DNA of 64,000 bases from Spongiibacter marinus (GTDB lineage: Bacteria > Pseudomonadota > Gammaproteobacteria > Pseudomonadales > Spongiibacteraceae), in assembly GCF_016906995.1 (NCBI RefSeq), contig NZ_JAFBBD010000007.1, positions 221,321 through 285,320 on the forward strand. The letters are read 5' to 3'. A program made the position numbers and the translations under genes. Below, in pieces: positions 1-8,803 of this stretch. Position 1 is the stretch's first letter. Each line of letters opens with the position of its first letter. The notes below the pieces were generated by a model, which ran no database searches, was not told where the DNA came from, and saw only the letters and a list, made by a program, of their open reading frames with translations.

Positions 1-140
1 GGCGCGGTATGCGCTCGCTTAGTACCCCGGTTTGATGCGATTCCTCGTATGGTTCAGGATGCGTAGACCTGCCAGAATACCACCGCCCATATAGCGGCGT
101 GGTCTTAGTACCAACGAGCAGTAAAGGAGCAAGCTTGACC

Positions 141-356
141 ATGAACCCCATCAATCCCAAAAAACTCCTCCTCAGCAAGTGGACGGCGGTACAGCCGGTT
201 AACAAAGAAAAGCACTTTATGGTGACGGAGGTGGAGTTTGATGAAGAGGGTGTGGTGGTGGACTGTGTGATAGAAGCGGTCATGTCCAAACGCACCGAGT
301 CGATTGACTGGACGGTGTTGAAGAATACGGATAACTGGCGGCAGGGGTGGAAGTAG
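141..356 (+). CDS. Small Trp-rich conserved protein (TIGR02450/DUF2389-like)
   Basis: A 71-residue soluble protein that opens MNPINPKKLLLSKWTAV, the usual opening of the TIGR02450 family of small tryptophan-rich proteins. Tryptophans sit near residues 13, 57, 66 and 70, and the C-terminal part (SIDWTVLKNTDNWRQGWK) is the conserved signature. The frame extends upstream to 99, but AAGGAG at 124-129 and the family start favour the ATG at 141. No biochemical function is established for the family. It converges on the thioesterase gene, with about 55 bp between the stops. The family assignment is secure; the role is unknown. Confidence 0.85.
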   Translation: MNPINPKKLLLSKWTAVQPVNKEKHFMVTEVEFDEEGVVVDCVIEAVMSKRTESIDWTVLKNTDNWRQGWK

Positions 357-411
357 CGTTTGCTCCGCTTACACCATTTCGTTCCACTACCGCTCTCTTG
401 CCGATTAAACC

Positions 412-849
412 TTAAGCCGGCAACTTTCGTAGTGTGGCGCTAAAGCTGCACAGTATCGTTCCAGCCTGACTGAGCGTGCCGCGCGTAAAACCCATGCGGC
501 CGGTTTCCTGAAGTAGCTCAACATCGGCGATTATGTCTTGCCCGAGCTTGCCGCCCTGTAAAAACTGCATACTGAAATCGATGGTGACAACGCGCCCCAG
601 TGCTACGCAGCGCTCAGTATAGAGCGGCAGGTAAAACACTTGTTCAGCGCGGGCGGCGAGGTAGCCGCCGTGTATGCCGTGCTGAATGTTTTTACTGTTG
701 TCGTCGCAGCCAAAGCGGGCCTGGGCGGTGTTATTGCCGAGTTTTCGAAATTCAAATGCGCCGAGGTGACTGTCGAAGGAGGTGCCTTCTACCATTGGCA
801 TGGTTTGCCAGTCTGAGCTTTCGCATTCGGGGAAGTAAGGAGCGGGCAT
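412..849 (-). CDS. PaaI-family hotdog acyl-CoA thioesterase
   Basis: A 145-residue single hotdog-fold protein, the normal length for PaaI/YbgC-type thioesterases. The central segment NIQHGIHGGYLAARAEQVF has the H-G-G-x-x-x-x-x-x-x-E/D layout used to hydrolyse acyl-CoA thioesters, and a later strand reads VVTIDFSMQFLQ. It is expected to be cytosolic, releasing CoA from acyl or aryl thioesters. The gene lies about 200 bp downstream of the P450 on the same strand, next to a large acyl-CoA catabolic cluster, which fits a role in CoA recycling. The substrate cannot be read from the sequence. Confidence 0.82.
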   Translation of the reverse strand: MPAPYFPECESSDWQTMPMVEGTSFDSHLGAFEFRKLGNNTAQARFGCDDNSKNIQHGIHGGYLAARAEQVFYLPLYTERCVALGRVVTIDFSMQFLQGGKLGQDIIADVELLQETGRMGFTRGTLSQAGTILCSFSATLRKLPA

Positions 850-995
850 GGTGGTTTTCTCGTTCAGTTATGTTGTGCGGTGGCCTACTTATTCATCGCT
901 GTGCTGTCTAACGGCGCACAGCGGTGATTGGCGTGAAGGCGCGCAGGACGTTCGCGCATCGCGATAGCGGAGCGTTGCTAAGCATGAGTATCCAC

Positions 996-1035
996 TGAAA
1001 ATAAAAACGACGGCCCGTGTACGCGAGCCGCCGTT
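996..1035 (-). terminator. Rho-independent terminator of the P450 gene
   Basis: Read on the minus strand, a 9-bp stem (arms at 1027-1035 and 1005-1013, one G-U pair) is followed by a T-rich run (complement of 996-1006). It lies about 20 bp after the P450 stop codon. Confidence 0.7.
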
Positions 1036-1055
1036 AGATGGTTTTGCTAGCGGTT

Positions 1056-2414
1056 TTAGATGGGCTCAAAACTCACGGGCAGGCCGTCGGCAGGGAAGAT
1101 CAGCGGCACCCAGCTGCGGGGCATTTCATAGCCGTCTTTCACTTTTATGTTGTAGCGGCGCAGCATGTGGAACAGGAACAGCTTGGTTTGTACTTCGGCA
1201 AAGTTCAGGCCCAGGCATTTGTGAGCGCCGCCGCCAAAGGGTACCCATTGGAAGAAGTGCTTTTTGTCTTCGGCGCGTTCTTTGGAAAAGCGCTCGGGGT
1301 CGAAGTCGTTGGGGTTGCTCCAATACTCTTCCATGTAGTGGGTGAGTAGTGGCGAGATGGCCACCGCGGTGTTTTTGGGTACGTGGTAGCCAAAAATGTC
1401 CATGTCTTTCAGAGTGCGGCGCGGAATGGCCGGCACAGGGGGATACATGCGCAGGGCTTCTTTAAACACCAGCTTACTGTCGTCGAGTTTATTCAGGTCG
1501 TCGTAGTCGAGCTGGTCTTTGCCGATGGCTGCGTATTCCTCGCGCAGTCGCTGCTGCCACTCGGGGTTCTTGGCCAGTGCGTAAACAATGGAGCACAGTG
1601 TGCTGGTTGTGGTGTCGTGGGCAGCGAACAGCAGGAAAATAATATGGTCGCGCACCGCTTCGTCGGAGAAGTAGTTGCCGTCTTCATCGGTGGCGTGGCA
1701 GATCTGCGAGAAAATATCCCGGCCTTCGTGTTTGCGCTTGTCGTCGATATGCGCCATCACAAAGTCTTCTAAATGCTTGCGGCCGGTCAGACCGCGATGC
1801 CAAAGCGTGCCGGGGATGGGGAGCTTTAATACCGCCATTGAGGCAAGCATGGTGTCCACGAAGGCGGTATTCACACCGCTGGCTTCTTCGCCCATTTCCA
1901 CACCTAAAAACACCTCGGCAGCCACTTCCAGCAGCAGCTGTTTTACGGCGTGTTGAAAGTGGAACTCTTTGCCCTTGGGCCATTCTTCCAGGCCGCGCTC
2001 CAGGTGCGGGCTCATGGTGTGCAAATAGCCTTCGATCGATGCCTTCTTAAAAGCACCTTGCAAAATTTTACGGTCGTAGCGGTGGGCCTCGGCGTCTTTC
2101 AGCATCAGCCCGTTGGGGAAGAGTCGGTCCAGTAATGGGTTCCAGGCCAGCATGCTGGAGAACTGGCCGTCGCTGTTTTTCAGTACCAGTTCGTTCGCTT
2201 CCGGGCCGAGCAGGGTCAGGCTGTGTTGGAACAGGGTATTGCCGCGCGAAATTTTGCCGTATTTGCGGTAGCGCATTTCGGTGAGCGCTTTGTAGTTCTT
2301 CAAAAAACTGAAGGTCTGGCCGAACAGGGGCAGGCCGCTGTCACCGGGAATATGCGTCAGCTTGCGATTGGGTTGGCGCGGGTAGTCTTGGTAGTCAACG
2401 CTGGTGCTGTTCAT
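1056..2414 (-). CDS. Cytochrome P450
   Basis: A 452-residue soluble bacterial P450 heme monooxygenase. The I-helix oxygen-activation motif AAHDTT is at residues 264-269, the K-helix ExxR at E319-R322, and the heme ligand Cys400 in VPFGGGAHKCLG. There is no membrane anchor, so it should be cytosolic and depend on ferredoxin partners, none of which is visible here. The pattern resembles the CYP51/CYP26-like arm of bacterial P450s rather than the small camphor type, but the subfamily is not resolved. It is transcribed divergently from an acyl-CoA dehydrogenase operon across 288 bp, suggesting coregulation and hydroxylation of a hydrophobic substrate such as a sterol, terpene or alkyl chain. Confidence 0.93.
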   Translation of the reverse strand: MNSTSVDYQDYPRQPNRKLTHIPGDSGLPLFGQTFSFLKNYKALTEMRYRKYGKISRGNTLFQHSLTLLGPEANELVLKNSDGQFSSMLAWNPLLDRLFPNGLMLKDAEAHRYDRKILQGAFKKASIEGYLHTMSPHLERGLEEWPKGKEFHFQHAVKQLLLEVAAEVFLGVEMGEEASGVNTAFVDTMLASMAVLKLPIPGTLWHRGLTGRKHLEDFVMAHIDDKRKHEGRDIFSQICHATDEDGNYFSDEAVRDHIIFLLFAAHDTTTSTLCSIVYALAKNPEWQQRLREEYAAIGKDQLDYDDLNKLDDSKLVFKEALRMYPPVPAIPRRTLKDMDIFGYHVPKNTAVAISPLLTHYMEEYWSNPNDFDPERFSKERAEDKKHFFQWVPFGGGAHKCLGLNFAEVQTKLFLFHMLRRYNIKVKDGYEMPRSWVPLIFPADGLPVSFEPI

Positions 2415-2702
2415 GGTGTTCCTCGTTGTGGCTAGCCGCAGTGCGGCACATCTTGGCAGACACAGTAGGGCAGGCGTTTTTTAGGGTCTAGTCGGCAGGC
2501 GACGGCGGTGGTCGATGCGCGCCAGTGGGCGGGGGATTCCCGTTTTTTGTAAGAAAATGTCAAGTGGTTGTCACGGTCAATCATTGCCGCTTTGGGGGCG
2601 GCGAGGCGATGCTGTGCGTCGACACGCAGTGCCGAGCCTCGGCTCTGGCAGGAAAAACAAACCTCGGCGCCAGCGCGCCGATTGAATAACGAGAGAAGAA
2701 CC

Positions 2703-3875
2703 ATGCTTCCCAGAGATTTTACAGAAGAGCAGCAAATGTTTCGTTCGGCCTACCGCAAATTCCTGGAACAGGAAGTGGCCCCGAATGTGGATGCCTGGCG
2801 CGAGCAGGGCATTGTTGACCGGGAGGTATTTAAAAAGGCCGGTGAGCAGGGCTTTTTGATGGTTTGGCCCGACGAGCAGTACGGCGGCATGGGCGACCGC
2901 GACTTCCGTTTTGAGCAGATCATTATTGAAGAAACCGCCAACGTTTACGCCGGTGACTGGGCGAATACCCTACACAGCCGTTTGGTTGGCCCCTATATCG
3001 ACCGCTTTGGCAGTGAAGAACAAAAGGCGCGCTTTTTGCCGCGCTGTGTGAGTGGTGAGGTGATTCTGGCAGTGGCGATGACCGAGCCCGACGCCGGTTC
3101 CGACCTTGCGGGTATGCGCGCCGTGGCTAAAGACATGGGCGACCACTGGCTGCTGAGTGGTAACAAAACGTATATCACCAACGGCATTAATTCCGATGTG
3201 GTGATCGTAGCGGCCAAGACCGATCCGGAAAACAACCCCCACGCGATGGGCCTGTTTTTGGTGGAGCGCGGCATGGAAGGCTTCGAGCGCGGTCGCAATT
3301 TGAAGAAGATGGGCATGAAGGCCCAGGACACTGCGGAACTGTTCTTCAATGAAGTGCGTATTCCCAAAGAGAACGTACTGGGCGACCCAACTATGGGCTT
3401 TATATACCTGATGGAAGGTCTGGCTGAAGAGCGTTTGATTGGCGCCTGCGGCTTTTTGTCTTCAGCGCAGAAGGCGTTTGAAGTGACGCGTGAATTCTGT
3501 GAGCAGCGCAAGGTGTTTGGCAAGCCGCTGTCAAAAATGCAGAACACCCAGTTCAAAATGGCTGAACTGCGCACCGAGTTGGACGTGGCTCAGGCCTATG
3601 TTGACCAGTGTGTTGCGGTGCATAACCGTGGCCAGTTAACCGCAGAAGATGCCGCCAAAGCCAAGCTGTATACCAGTGAGTTGCTGTGCCGCATGGTTGA
3701 CGAAGGCGTGCAGCTGCACGGTGGTGCGGGTTACATGGACGAGTATCCGATCTCCCGTATGTACTGCGACGCGCGTATTACCCGCATTTTTGCCGGTACC
3801 TCAGAAATTATGAAGCTGATTATTGCCCGCGATGTATTCGCCGACAGCTTCGTTCCCTTTGTTGATCGCGCCTAA
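2703..3875 (+). CDS. Acyl-CoA dehydrogenase (long-chain/isovaleryl-type)
   Basis: A 390-residue FAD-dependent acyl-CoA dehydrogenase, full length. The flavin-binding segment AVAMTEPDAGSDLAG is near residues 124-137, and the C-terminal segment VQLHGGAGYMDEYPISRMYCD is typical. The position of the MCAD catalytic glutamate (YEGT motif) is Ala364 here (FAGTSEI), while Glu243 in GLAEERLIGA aligns with the glutamate used by isovaleryl- and long-chain acyl-CoA dehydrogenases; this alignment was made by eye. The frame is open upstream, but GAGAGAAG ahead of the ATG at 2703 and the family N-terminus fix the start. It heads a forward gene row followed after 35 bp by an SDR, as in a beta-oxidation-like pathway. 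Confidence 0.93.
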   Translation: MLPRDFTEEQQMFRSAYRKFLEQEVAPNVDAWREQGIVDREVFKKAGEQGFLMVWPDEQYGGMGDRDFRFEQIIIEETANVYAGDWANTLHSRLVGPYIDRFGSEEQKARFLPRCVSGEVILAVAMTEPDAGSDLAGMRAVAKDMGDHWLLSGNKTYITNGINSDVVIVAAKTDPENNPHAMGLFLVERGMEGFERGRNLKKMGMKAQDTAELFFNEVRIPKENVLGDPTMGFIYLMEGLAEERLIGACGFLSSAQKAFEVTREFCEQRKVFGKPLSKMQNTQFKMAELRTELDVAQAYVDQCVAVHNRGQLTAEDAAKAKLYTSELLCRMVDEGVQLHGGAGYMDEYPISRMYCDARITRIFAGTSEIMKLIIARDVFADSFVPFVDRA

Positions 3876-3910
3876 GCGCGGTTTCACTCATCACGTTTAG
3901 GAGTAGAAAG

Positions 3911-4684
3911 ATGGATGTAAACGGAAAAGTTGCCCTGGTCACCGGTGGTGCATCGGGTTTGGGTAAAGCGACGGTAGAGTCGATTGTGGCAGCGGGTGGC
4001 AAGGTCGCCATTCTGGATATGAATGAAGCCCTCGGTCAGGCCCTGGCTGAGCAGCTGGGCAGTGAAAAAGCGCTGTTTGTTGCCACGAATGTGGCGGACG
4101 AAGCCTCTGTTGAAGCGGCGGTGAAGGCCTGTTTGGAGGCCTTCGGCGCGATTCACATCTGCTGCAATTTCGCCGGTATTGGCAACGCTATTAAAACAGT
4201 GGGCAAGCAAGGCGCCTTCCCGCTGGACCAGTTTAAGCGTGTGATCGACATTAACCTGGTGGGCTCGTTCAATGTGCTGCGATTGGCGGCCGAGGCCATG
4301 GCCAAGCAAGACCCCATCGACGAATTTGGTGGCCGCGGGGTGATTATCAACACTGCATCGGTTGCCGCCTTCGACGGCCAAATTGGCCAGGCTGCCTACA
4401 GCGCCAGTAAGGGCGGTGTTGTCGGCATGACCCTGCCGATCGCTCGCGACCTGGCGAGCTATGGCATTCGCGTTAACACCATTGCACCGGGTTTGATCGA
4501 CACGCCCCTGTTGGCGTCTTTGCCTGAAGAAGCGCGCCAGTCGTTGGCGCAGTCGGTACTTAACCCCAAGCGCCTCGGCCAGCCCGAGGAAATTGCCAGC
4601 CTGGCGATGCACATTATCGCCAACGACTACCTCAATGCTGAAGTGATCCGTATGGATGGCGGCATTCGCATGCAGCCGCGGTAA
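3911..4684 (+). CDS. SDR-family 3-hydroxyacyl-CoA / hydroxysteroid dehydrogenase
   Basis: A 257-residue classical short-chain dehydrogenase. The cofactor site TGGASGLG is at residues 11-18, and an Asp at the end of the second strand (ILDMN) suggests NAD(H) preference. The catalytic Ser, Tyr and Lys are in NTASVAAFDG and YSASKGG. The whole pattern, including the GGRGVIINTASVAAFDGQIGQ block, closely follows type-2 3-hydroxyacyl-CoA dehydrogenases (HSD17B10-like), which oxidise 3-hydroxyacyl-CoA and some hydroxysteroids. A good site (TAGGAG at 3898-3903) precedes the start. Its place between acyl-CoA dehydrogenases supports a beta-oxidation step. The exact substrate is unknown. Confidence 0.9.
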   Translation: MDVNGKVALVTGGASGLGKATVESIVAAGGKVAILDMNEALGQALAEQLGSEKALFVATNVADEASVEAAVKACLEAFGAIHICCNFAGIGNAIKTVGKQGAFPLDQFKRVIDINLVGSFNVLRLAAEAMAKQDPIDEFGGRGVIINTASVAAFDGQIGQAAYSASKGGVVGMTLPIARDLASYGIRVNTIAPGLIDTPLLASLPEEARQSLAQSVLNPKRLGQPEEIASLAMHIIANDYLNAEVIRMDGGIRMQPR

Positions 4685-4806
4685 GTCTGCTTGCCCCGGG
4701 TCGGCCGCTGCCAACAAACGGCGCCCGGGGACTAACCCCTTTCTTTACGCTGCTGATAGCCTAAATTCAGGATGCAGCGTGGCCTGCCAATAATAGAGAG
4801 AAAGCT

Positions 4807-5985
4807 ATGCACGCGACATTTTCTGCAGAAGAGCTCGCCTTCCAAGAGGAAGTTCGGGCGTTTTTGCGCGACAACTTTAACGACGACATGGCCGCGCGAA
4901 TTCGCGACCCCAAGACCTTTAAAGCCGCGACCATTGAGTGGCAGAAAAAGCGTTTTGACAAGGGTTGGGTGGCGCCGGGCTGGCCGGTTGAGCATGGCGG
5001 CTGTGGTTGGAGCGATACCCAAAAATACATTTTCGACAGCGCCCTGGCTGAAGCCGGCGCGCCGGATGTGCCGCCCTTTGGTTTGAAGATGGTCGGGCCG
5101 GTGATTTACACCTTTGGCACCGAGGAACAAAAGCAGCAATTCTTGCCTGGCATTCTCAACGGCGACACATGGTGGTGTCAGGGCTACTCCGAGCCGGGCG
5201 CGGGCAGTGACCTGGCCGGTTTGCAAACCCGCGCCGAACGCGATGGCGACGACTATGTGATTAACGGCACTAAAATCTGGACCACATACGCCCAGTATGC
5301 CGATTGGATGTTTGCGCTGGTACGCACCGACAACAGCGGCAAGCCGCAGCAGGGCATCAGCTTCTTGCTGATTGATATGCGCACGCCAGGCATCACCGTG
5401 TCGCCGATTATTGCCATTGACGGTGAGCATCATTTAAACGAAGTCAGCTTTGAAAACGTGCGGGTGCCAGTGGTAAACCGCATCGGTGAAGAGAATCAGG
5501 GCTGGACCTATGCCAAGGCGCTGCTCAGCCACGAGCGCACTGCGCTGTCTGGCATCGCTTACTGCAAACAAGTGCTGAACAACGTGCGCAAGCTGGCGGC
5601 CGATGAGAACGACGACGGCCAGCCGCTGTTGAATAACCCCACGTTTCAGGCGCGCATGGCCGATATTGAAATGGAGTTGATGGCGTTGGAATACACCGAG
5701 CTGCGCGTGCTGGCCACCGTGGCCAATGGCGGCGCACCGGGCATGGAGTCGTCCTTGCTCAAGCTCAAAGGTACGGAGCTGCAACAGGCTGTGCAGAATT
5801 TGTTTTTCGATGTGGCGGGACTGTACGGCAGCGTGCTGCCGGCCGATGCCGATTTGTCATCGCTGGGCCATGACTACGGCGACCAAGCGCGACGGGAGTA
5901 TATGTACGGTCGGGCCTGCACCATTTACGGCGGCAGTAACGAAGTACAAAAAAATATCATCGCGAAATTTGGGCTGGGGCTGTAG
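4807..5985 (+). CDS. Acyl-CoA dehydrogenase, probable large partner of a heteromeric pair
   Basis: A 392-residue acyl-CoA dehydrogenase of the FadE group. It has the substrate/flavin loop WCQGYSEPGAGSDLAGLQT, a helix reading LLSHERTALSGI, and the C-terminal signature YGGSNEVQKNIIAK near residues 374-387. It sits 9 bp before a second, shorter-type dehydrogenase, an arrangement known for alpha2-beta2 dehydrogenases of steroid side-chain and ring degradation (for example FadE28/FadE29 and ChsE1/ChsE2), in which one chain carries the catalytic residues. I infer the same here. The 122-bp gap before it may hold a promoter, but I see no convincing one. Confidence 0.92.
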   Translation: MHATFSAEELAFQEEVRAFLRDNFNDDMAARIRDPKTFKAATIEWQKKRFDKGWVAPGWPVEHGGCGWSDTQKYIFDSALAEAGAPDVPPFGLKMVGPVIYTFGTEEQKQQFLPGILNGDTWWCQGYSEPGAGSDLAGLQTRAERDGDDYVINGTKIWTTYAQYADWMFALVRTDNSGKPQQGISFLLIDMRTPGITVSPIIAIDGEHHLNEVSFENVRVPVVNRIGEENQGWTYAKALLSHERTALSGIAYCKQVLNNVRKLAADENDDGQPLLNNPTFQARMADIEMELMALEYTELRVLATVANGGAPGMESSLLKLKGTELQQAVQNLFFDVAGLYGSVLPADADLSSLGHDYGDQARREYMYGRACTIYGGSNEVQKNIIAKFGLGL

Positions 5986-5994
5986 GAGGGCGTT

Positions 5995-8721
5995 ATGGAC
6001 TTTTCACTCAATGCTGAGCAGCAACTGCTCAAAGACAGTATCGATAAATATATGGCCGAGCGTTACGACGCCGACCAACGCAGGCAGTACCTGGCTAAAG
6101 AGACAGGCTTTTCCGGCAAGGTGTGGCAGGACTACGCCGAGCTGGGTTGGCTGACCGTGCCCCTGCCTGAATCGGAAGGCGGTTTTGGCGGTTCGGTGGT
6201 GGATACCTCTGTGCTAATGGAAGCCATGGGCCGCAGCGTTGCCGTTGAGCCCTATCTGGGTTCGATTCTGCTGGGCGCTCAGTTGATTGCGCGCGGCAAT
6301 AACGCGGCAGTAAAAGGCCGCTATCTGGAAGAAATTATGGCGGGCAGCTGCCACGCCGCGTTTGCCTATCAGGAGCGTCGTAGCCGCCACCAGCTCGATG
6401 CCATGGACTGCCGCGCTGAGCGCAGTGCTGACGGGTATCGCCTGAGCGGCAGTAAAACGCTGGTGCTCAACGGCGCGGCCGCCGATGTGCTGGTTGTGGC
6501 CGCGTGGCTGGATGACGCCTACACACTGTTTGCGGTGCCCGCGACAAGCAATGGCGTACAGCGCGATGCCTTCAAATTGATGGACGGCCAGCGCGTCGCG
6601 AATATTCATTTCGATGCGGTGGAGCTCACCGGCGATAGCGTGATCTGCGATGGCGATGCCGCCCTGGCAATGGTCGAAACGGTGATTGCCGAAGCGACCA
6701 TTGCGGTGTCGGCTCAAGCGGTTGGCGCGATGGAAAAGCTGCTGAAGGAAACGGTGGAATACAGCAATACCCGCAAGCAGTTTGGCCAGCCCATCGGCAA
6801 ATTCCAGGCGCTACAACACCGTATGGTGGATATGTACACGGCCACTGAGCAATGCCGTTCGCTACTGGTGCGTGCGCTGTGTTCGCACAGTGGTGGCGAA
6901 GCGCAGGCAGCCAGTGATACGGCGGCGCTGAAAGCCATGGTCGGCAAACACGGCCGCGCAGTCGCCGAGGAAGCGGTGCAGCTTCACGGCGGTATGGGCG
7001 TGACGGAAGAGCTGAGTATTGGCGACTACTTAAAGCGACTAATGGTTATCGACACCCTGTTCGGTGACAGTGATTGGCAACGTCGGCGGTTTGCGGCGCT
7101 GCGCTACGGGCCGCAGGCTGCGCAGCGGGGCGCGCGCCCTCTGATAAAAACGATAAGGAATACATCCATGTTTGATAGTTTTGTTGAGTACCTGGCCTTT
7201 CAGGCAAAAATGCGCCCCGAAGCGCCCTTCGGCAATGACGCAGACAGCCATTTAAGCTACGCCGAGGCCTGGCAGAAAATGGGTCACGTCGCGGCGCGCT
7301 TGCAGGCGCGCGGTATCACCAAGGGTGACCGAGTGGCCATTCTCAGCAAAAACTCCCTGGACAACTTCCTGGTTTTTCTCGGTTGTGCGCGCGCCGGTGT
7401 GGTGCCGGTTGGCATTAACTACCGCCTTACCGCAGATGAGGTTGGCTTTATTGCTGAAGACGCCGACGTACGCATGCTGTTTGTCGACGGCGAATTTGCG
7501 CCATTGATCGGCTCCTACCTGGCTGGTGTTGAGCAGGTTTCTATTGTGGGTGACGTCGATGGCGCAGTGCCCTTAAACGAGTGGTTGGGCGAACCACTGA
7601 CGCCGGACGCGGTGACCCTGAACGGCGATGATGTGCTGTTTCAAATGTACACCAGCGGCACCACCGGTTTGCCTAAGGGCACTTTGCTGACCCACCGCAA
7701 TTTGATCTGTAACAGCATTCAAGCGCCGCTGACCACTGGCCGCGCGCCGCGCGCCGGTGACCGCGCCTTAATTATTGCACCTACCTTCCATGCCCTGGGC
7801 TTGGTGGGTGCCTTGATGGCGGTGTATTACGGCTGCGAGTTGGTGTTGCACCGCGACTACGACCCCATTGGCATGATCGAGACCATGGCCAATGAGAACA
7901 TCACCTATGTTTCTGTGGTGCCGGTGATGCTGCAGTTCTCACTGGCCTGCATTCCCGATATCGAGAAATACGAATTCCCGAACCTGCGCTGGATTAACTA
8001 CGGCGCGTCGCCGATTTCGGTGGACCTGTTAAAGCGCTGTTTGGAAGTCTTCGACTGCGAGTTTTATCAGGGCTATGGTCAGACGGAGTCGACCACCGCA
8101 CTGACCTTCCTCACTAACGACGACCATATGCGTGCTCTGCAGGGCAAGCCTGAATTGCTGCGCTCCTGCGGTCGCGCGGTGTTTGGCACCGAGTTGCGTA
8201 TTGTCGATGACAAGGGCAATACGCTGCCTACCGGCGAGGTGGGCGAAATTCTCGGCCGTGGCCCACAGGTGATGAAGGGCTATTGGAAACGCGAAGAGGC
8301 CACTGCAAAAACCGTGGTGGACGGCTGGTTGCACACCGGCGATGCCGGGTATCTGGACGAAGACGGCTATCTGTTTATTAAAGACCGCGTGAAAGATTTG
8401 ATTATTTCCGGCGGCGAAAACATTTATCCCGCGGAAGTTGAAAATGTATTGATGTCTCACCCGAAAATTGCCGATGCAGCGGTGATTGGTGTGCCGGACG
8501 AAAAATGGGGCGAGGTCCCCCTGGCCGTGCTGGTGGCTGGCGAGGACGGTGAGATCACCGTCGATGAGATGGTTGAACACTGTAGCAGTTCACTGGCCGG
8601 GTTTAAAACGCCGAAGCTGATCGAATATGTGGCGGCGCTGCCACGTAACCCCAGCGGCAAAATACTGAAAAAAGAACTGCGCGCGAGTATCGTGCCTAAG
8701 TATCAGGGCGAAACTGCCTGA
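5995..8721 (+). CDS. Acyl-CoA dehydrogenase fused in frame to AMP-forming acyl-CoA synthetase
   Basis: One 908-codon frame holds two complete proteins. Residues 1-391 are an acyl-CoA dehydrogenase (KQFGQPIGKFQALQHRMVD; VQLHGGMGVTEELSIGDYLK) that lacks the GTSE/GGSNE active-site segment, so it is likely the non-catalytic partner of the preceding gene. From Met392 a 517-residue synthetase follows, with MYTSGTTGLPKGT near 550, the GWLHTGDAGYLDEDGY core and the C-terminal NPSGKILKKEL lysine near 887. It would activate a carboxylic acid to acyl-CoA, feeding the dehydrogenases. The junction looks like two former genes: a TGATAA double stop lies in the +1 frame at 7142-7147 and a ribosome site precedes Met392. 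A one-base insertion, real or an assembly error, would explain this. Two separate products remain possible. Confidence 0.88.
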   Translation: MDFSLNAEQQLLKDSIDKYMAERYDADQRRQYLAKETGFSGKVWQDYAELGWLTVPLPESEGGFGGSVVDTSVLMEAMGRSVAVEPYLGSILLGAQLIARGNNAAVKGRYLEEIMAGSCHAAFAYQERRSRHQLDAMDCRAERSADGYRLSGSKTLVLNGAAADVLVVAAWLDDAYTLFAVPATSNGVQRDAFKLMDGQRVANIHFDAVELTGDSVICDGDAALAMVETVIAEATIAVSAQAVGAMEKLLKETVEYSNTRKQFGQPIGKFQALQHRMVDMYTATEQCRSLLVRALCSHSGGEAQAASDTAALKAMVGKHGRAVAEEAVQLHGGMGVTEELSIGDYLKRLMVIDTLFGDSDWQRRRFAALRYGPQAAQRGARPLIKTIRNTSMFDSFVEYLAFQAKMRPEAPFGNDADSHLSYAEAWQKMGHVAARLQARGITKGDRVAILSKNSLDNFLVFLGCARAGVVPVGINYRLTADEVGFIAEDADVRMLFVDGEFAPLIGSYLAGVEQVSIVGDVDGAVPLNEWLGEPLTPDAVTLNGDDVLFQMYTSGTTGLPKGTLLTHRNLICNSIQAPLTTGRAPRAGDRALIIAPTFHALGLVGALMAVYYGCELVLHRDYDPIGMIETMANENITYVSVVPVMLQFSLACIPDIEKYEFPNLRWINYGASPISVDLLKRCLEVFDCEFYQGYGQTESTTALTFLTNDDHMRALQGKPELLRSCGRAVFGTELRIVDDKGNTLPTGEVGEILGRGPQVMKGYWKREEATAKTVVDGWLHTGDAGYLDEDGYLFIKDRVKDLIISGGENIYPAEVENVLMSHPKIADAAVIGVPDEKWGEVPLAVLVAGEDGEITVDEMVEHCSSSLAGFKTPKLIEYVAALPRNPSGKILKKELRASIVPKYQGETA
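7142..7170 (+). promoter_or_regulatory. Relic stop and internal ribosome binding site for the synthetase moiety
   Basis: TGATAA (7142-7147, +1 frame) is followed by TAAGGAA (7154-7160) and, 8 nt after AAGGA, by the ATG at 7168 that begins a typical acyl-CoA synthetase N-terminus (MFDSFVEYLAF). This is an ordinary intergenic start signal inside a continuous frame, so independent initiation at 7168 is likely even if the fusion is translated. Confidence 0.65.
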
Positions 8722-8803
8722 TAAGGCATGATCCACTGGTCGGTAGCCACTACGTATACCGAACTGGCTATTACAGAATCACTGTCCTGCTATGGAGTTA
8801 AGG

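Noticed and set aside
2432..2704. A 90-codon frame in the gap between the P450 and the first dehydrogenase
   Set aside because: No ribosome site, unlikely Cys/Arg-rich composition, and the gap is needed as a divergent promoter region.
3884..4717. A 277-codon open frame antisense to the SDR gene
   Set aside because: It fully overlaps a clear SDR with intact motifs, has no ribosome site, and its composition is that of a GC-rich antisense shadow.
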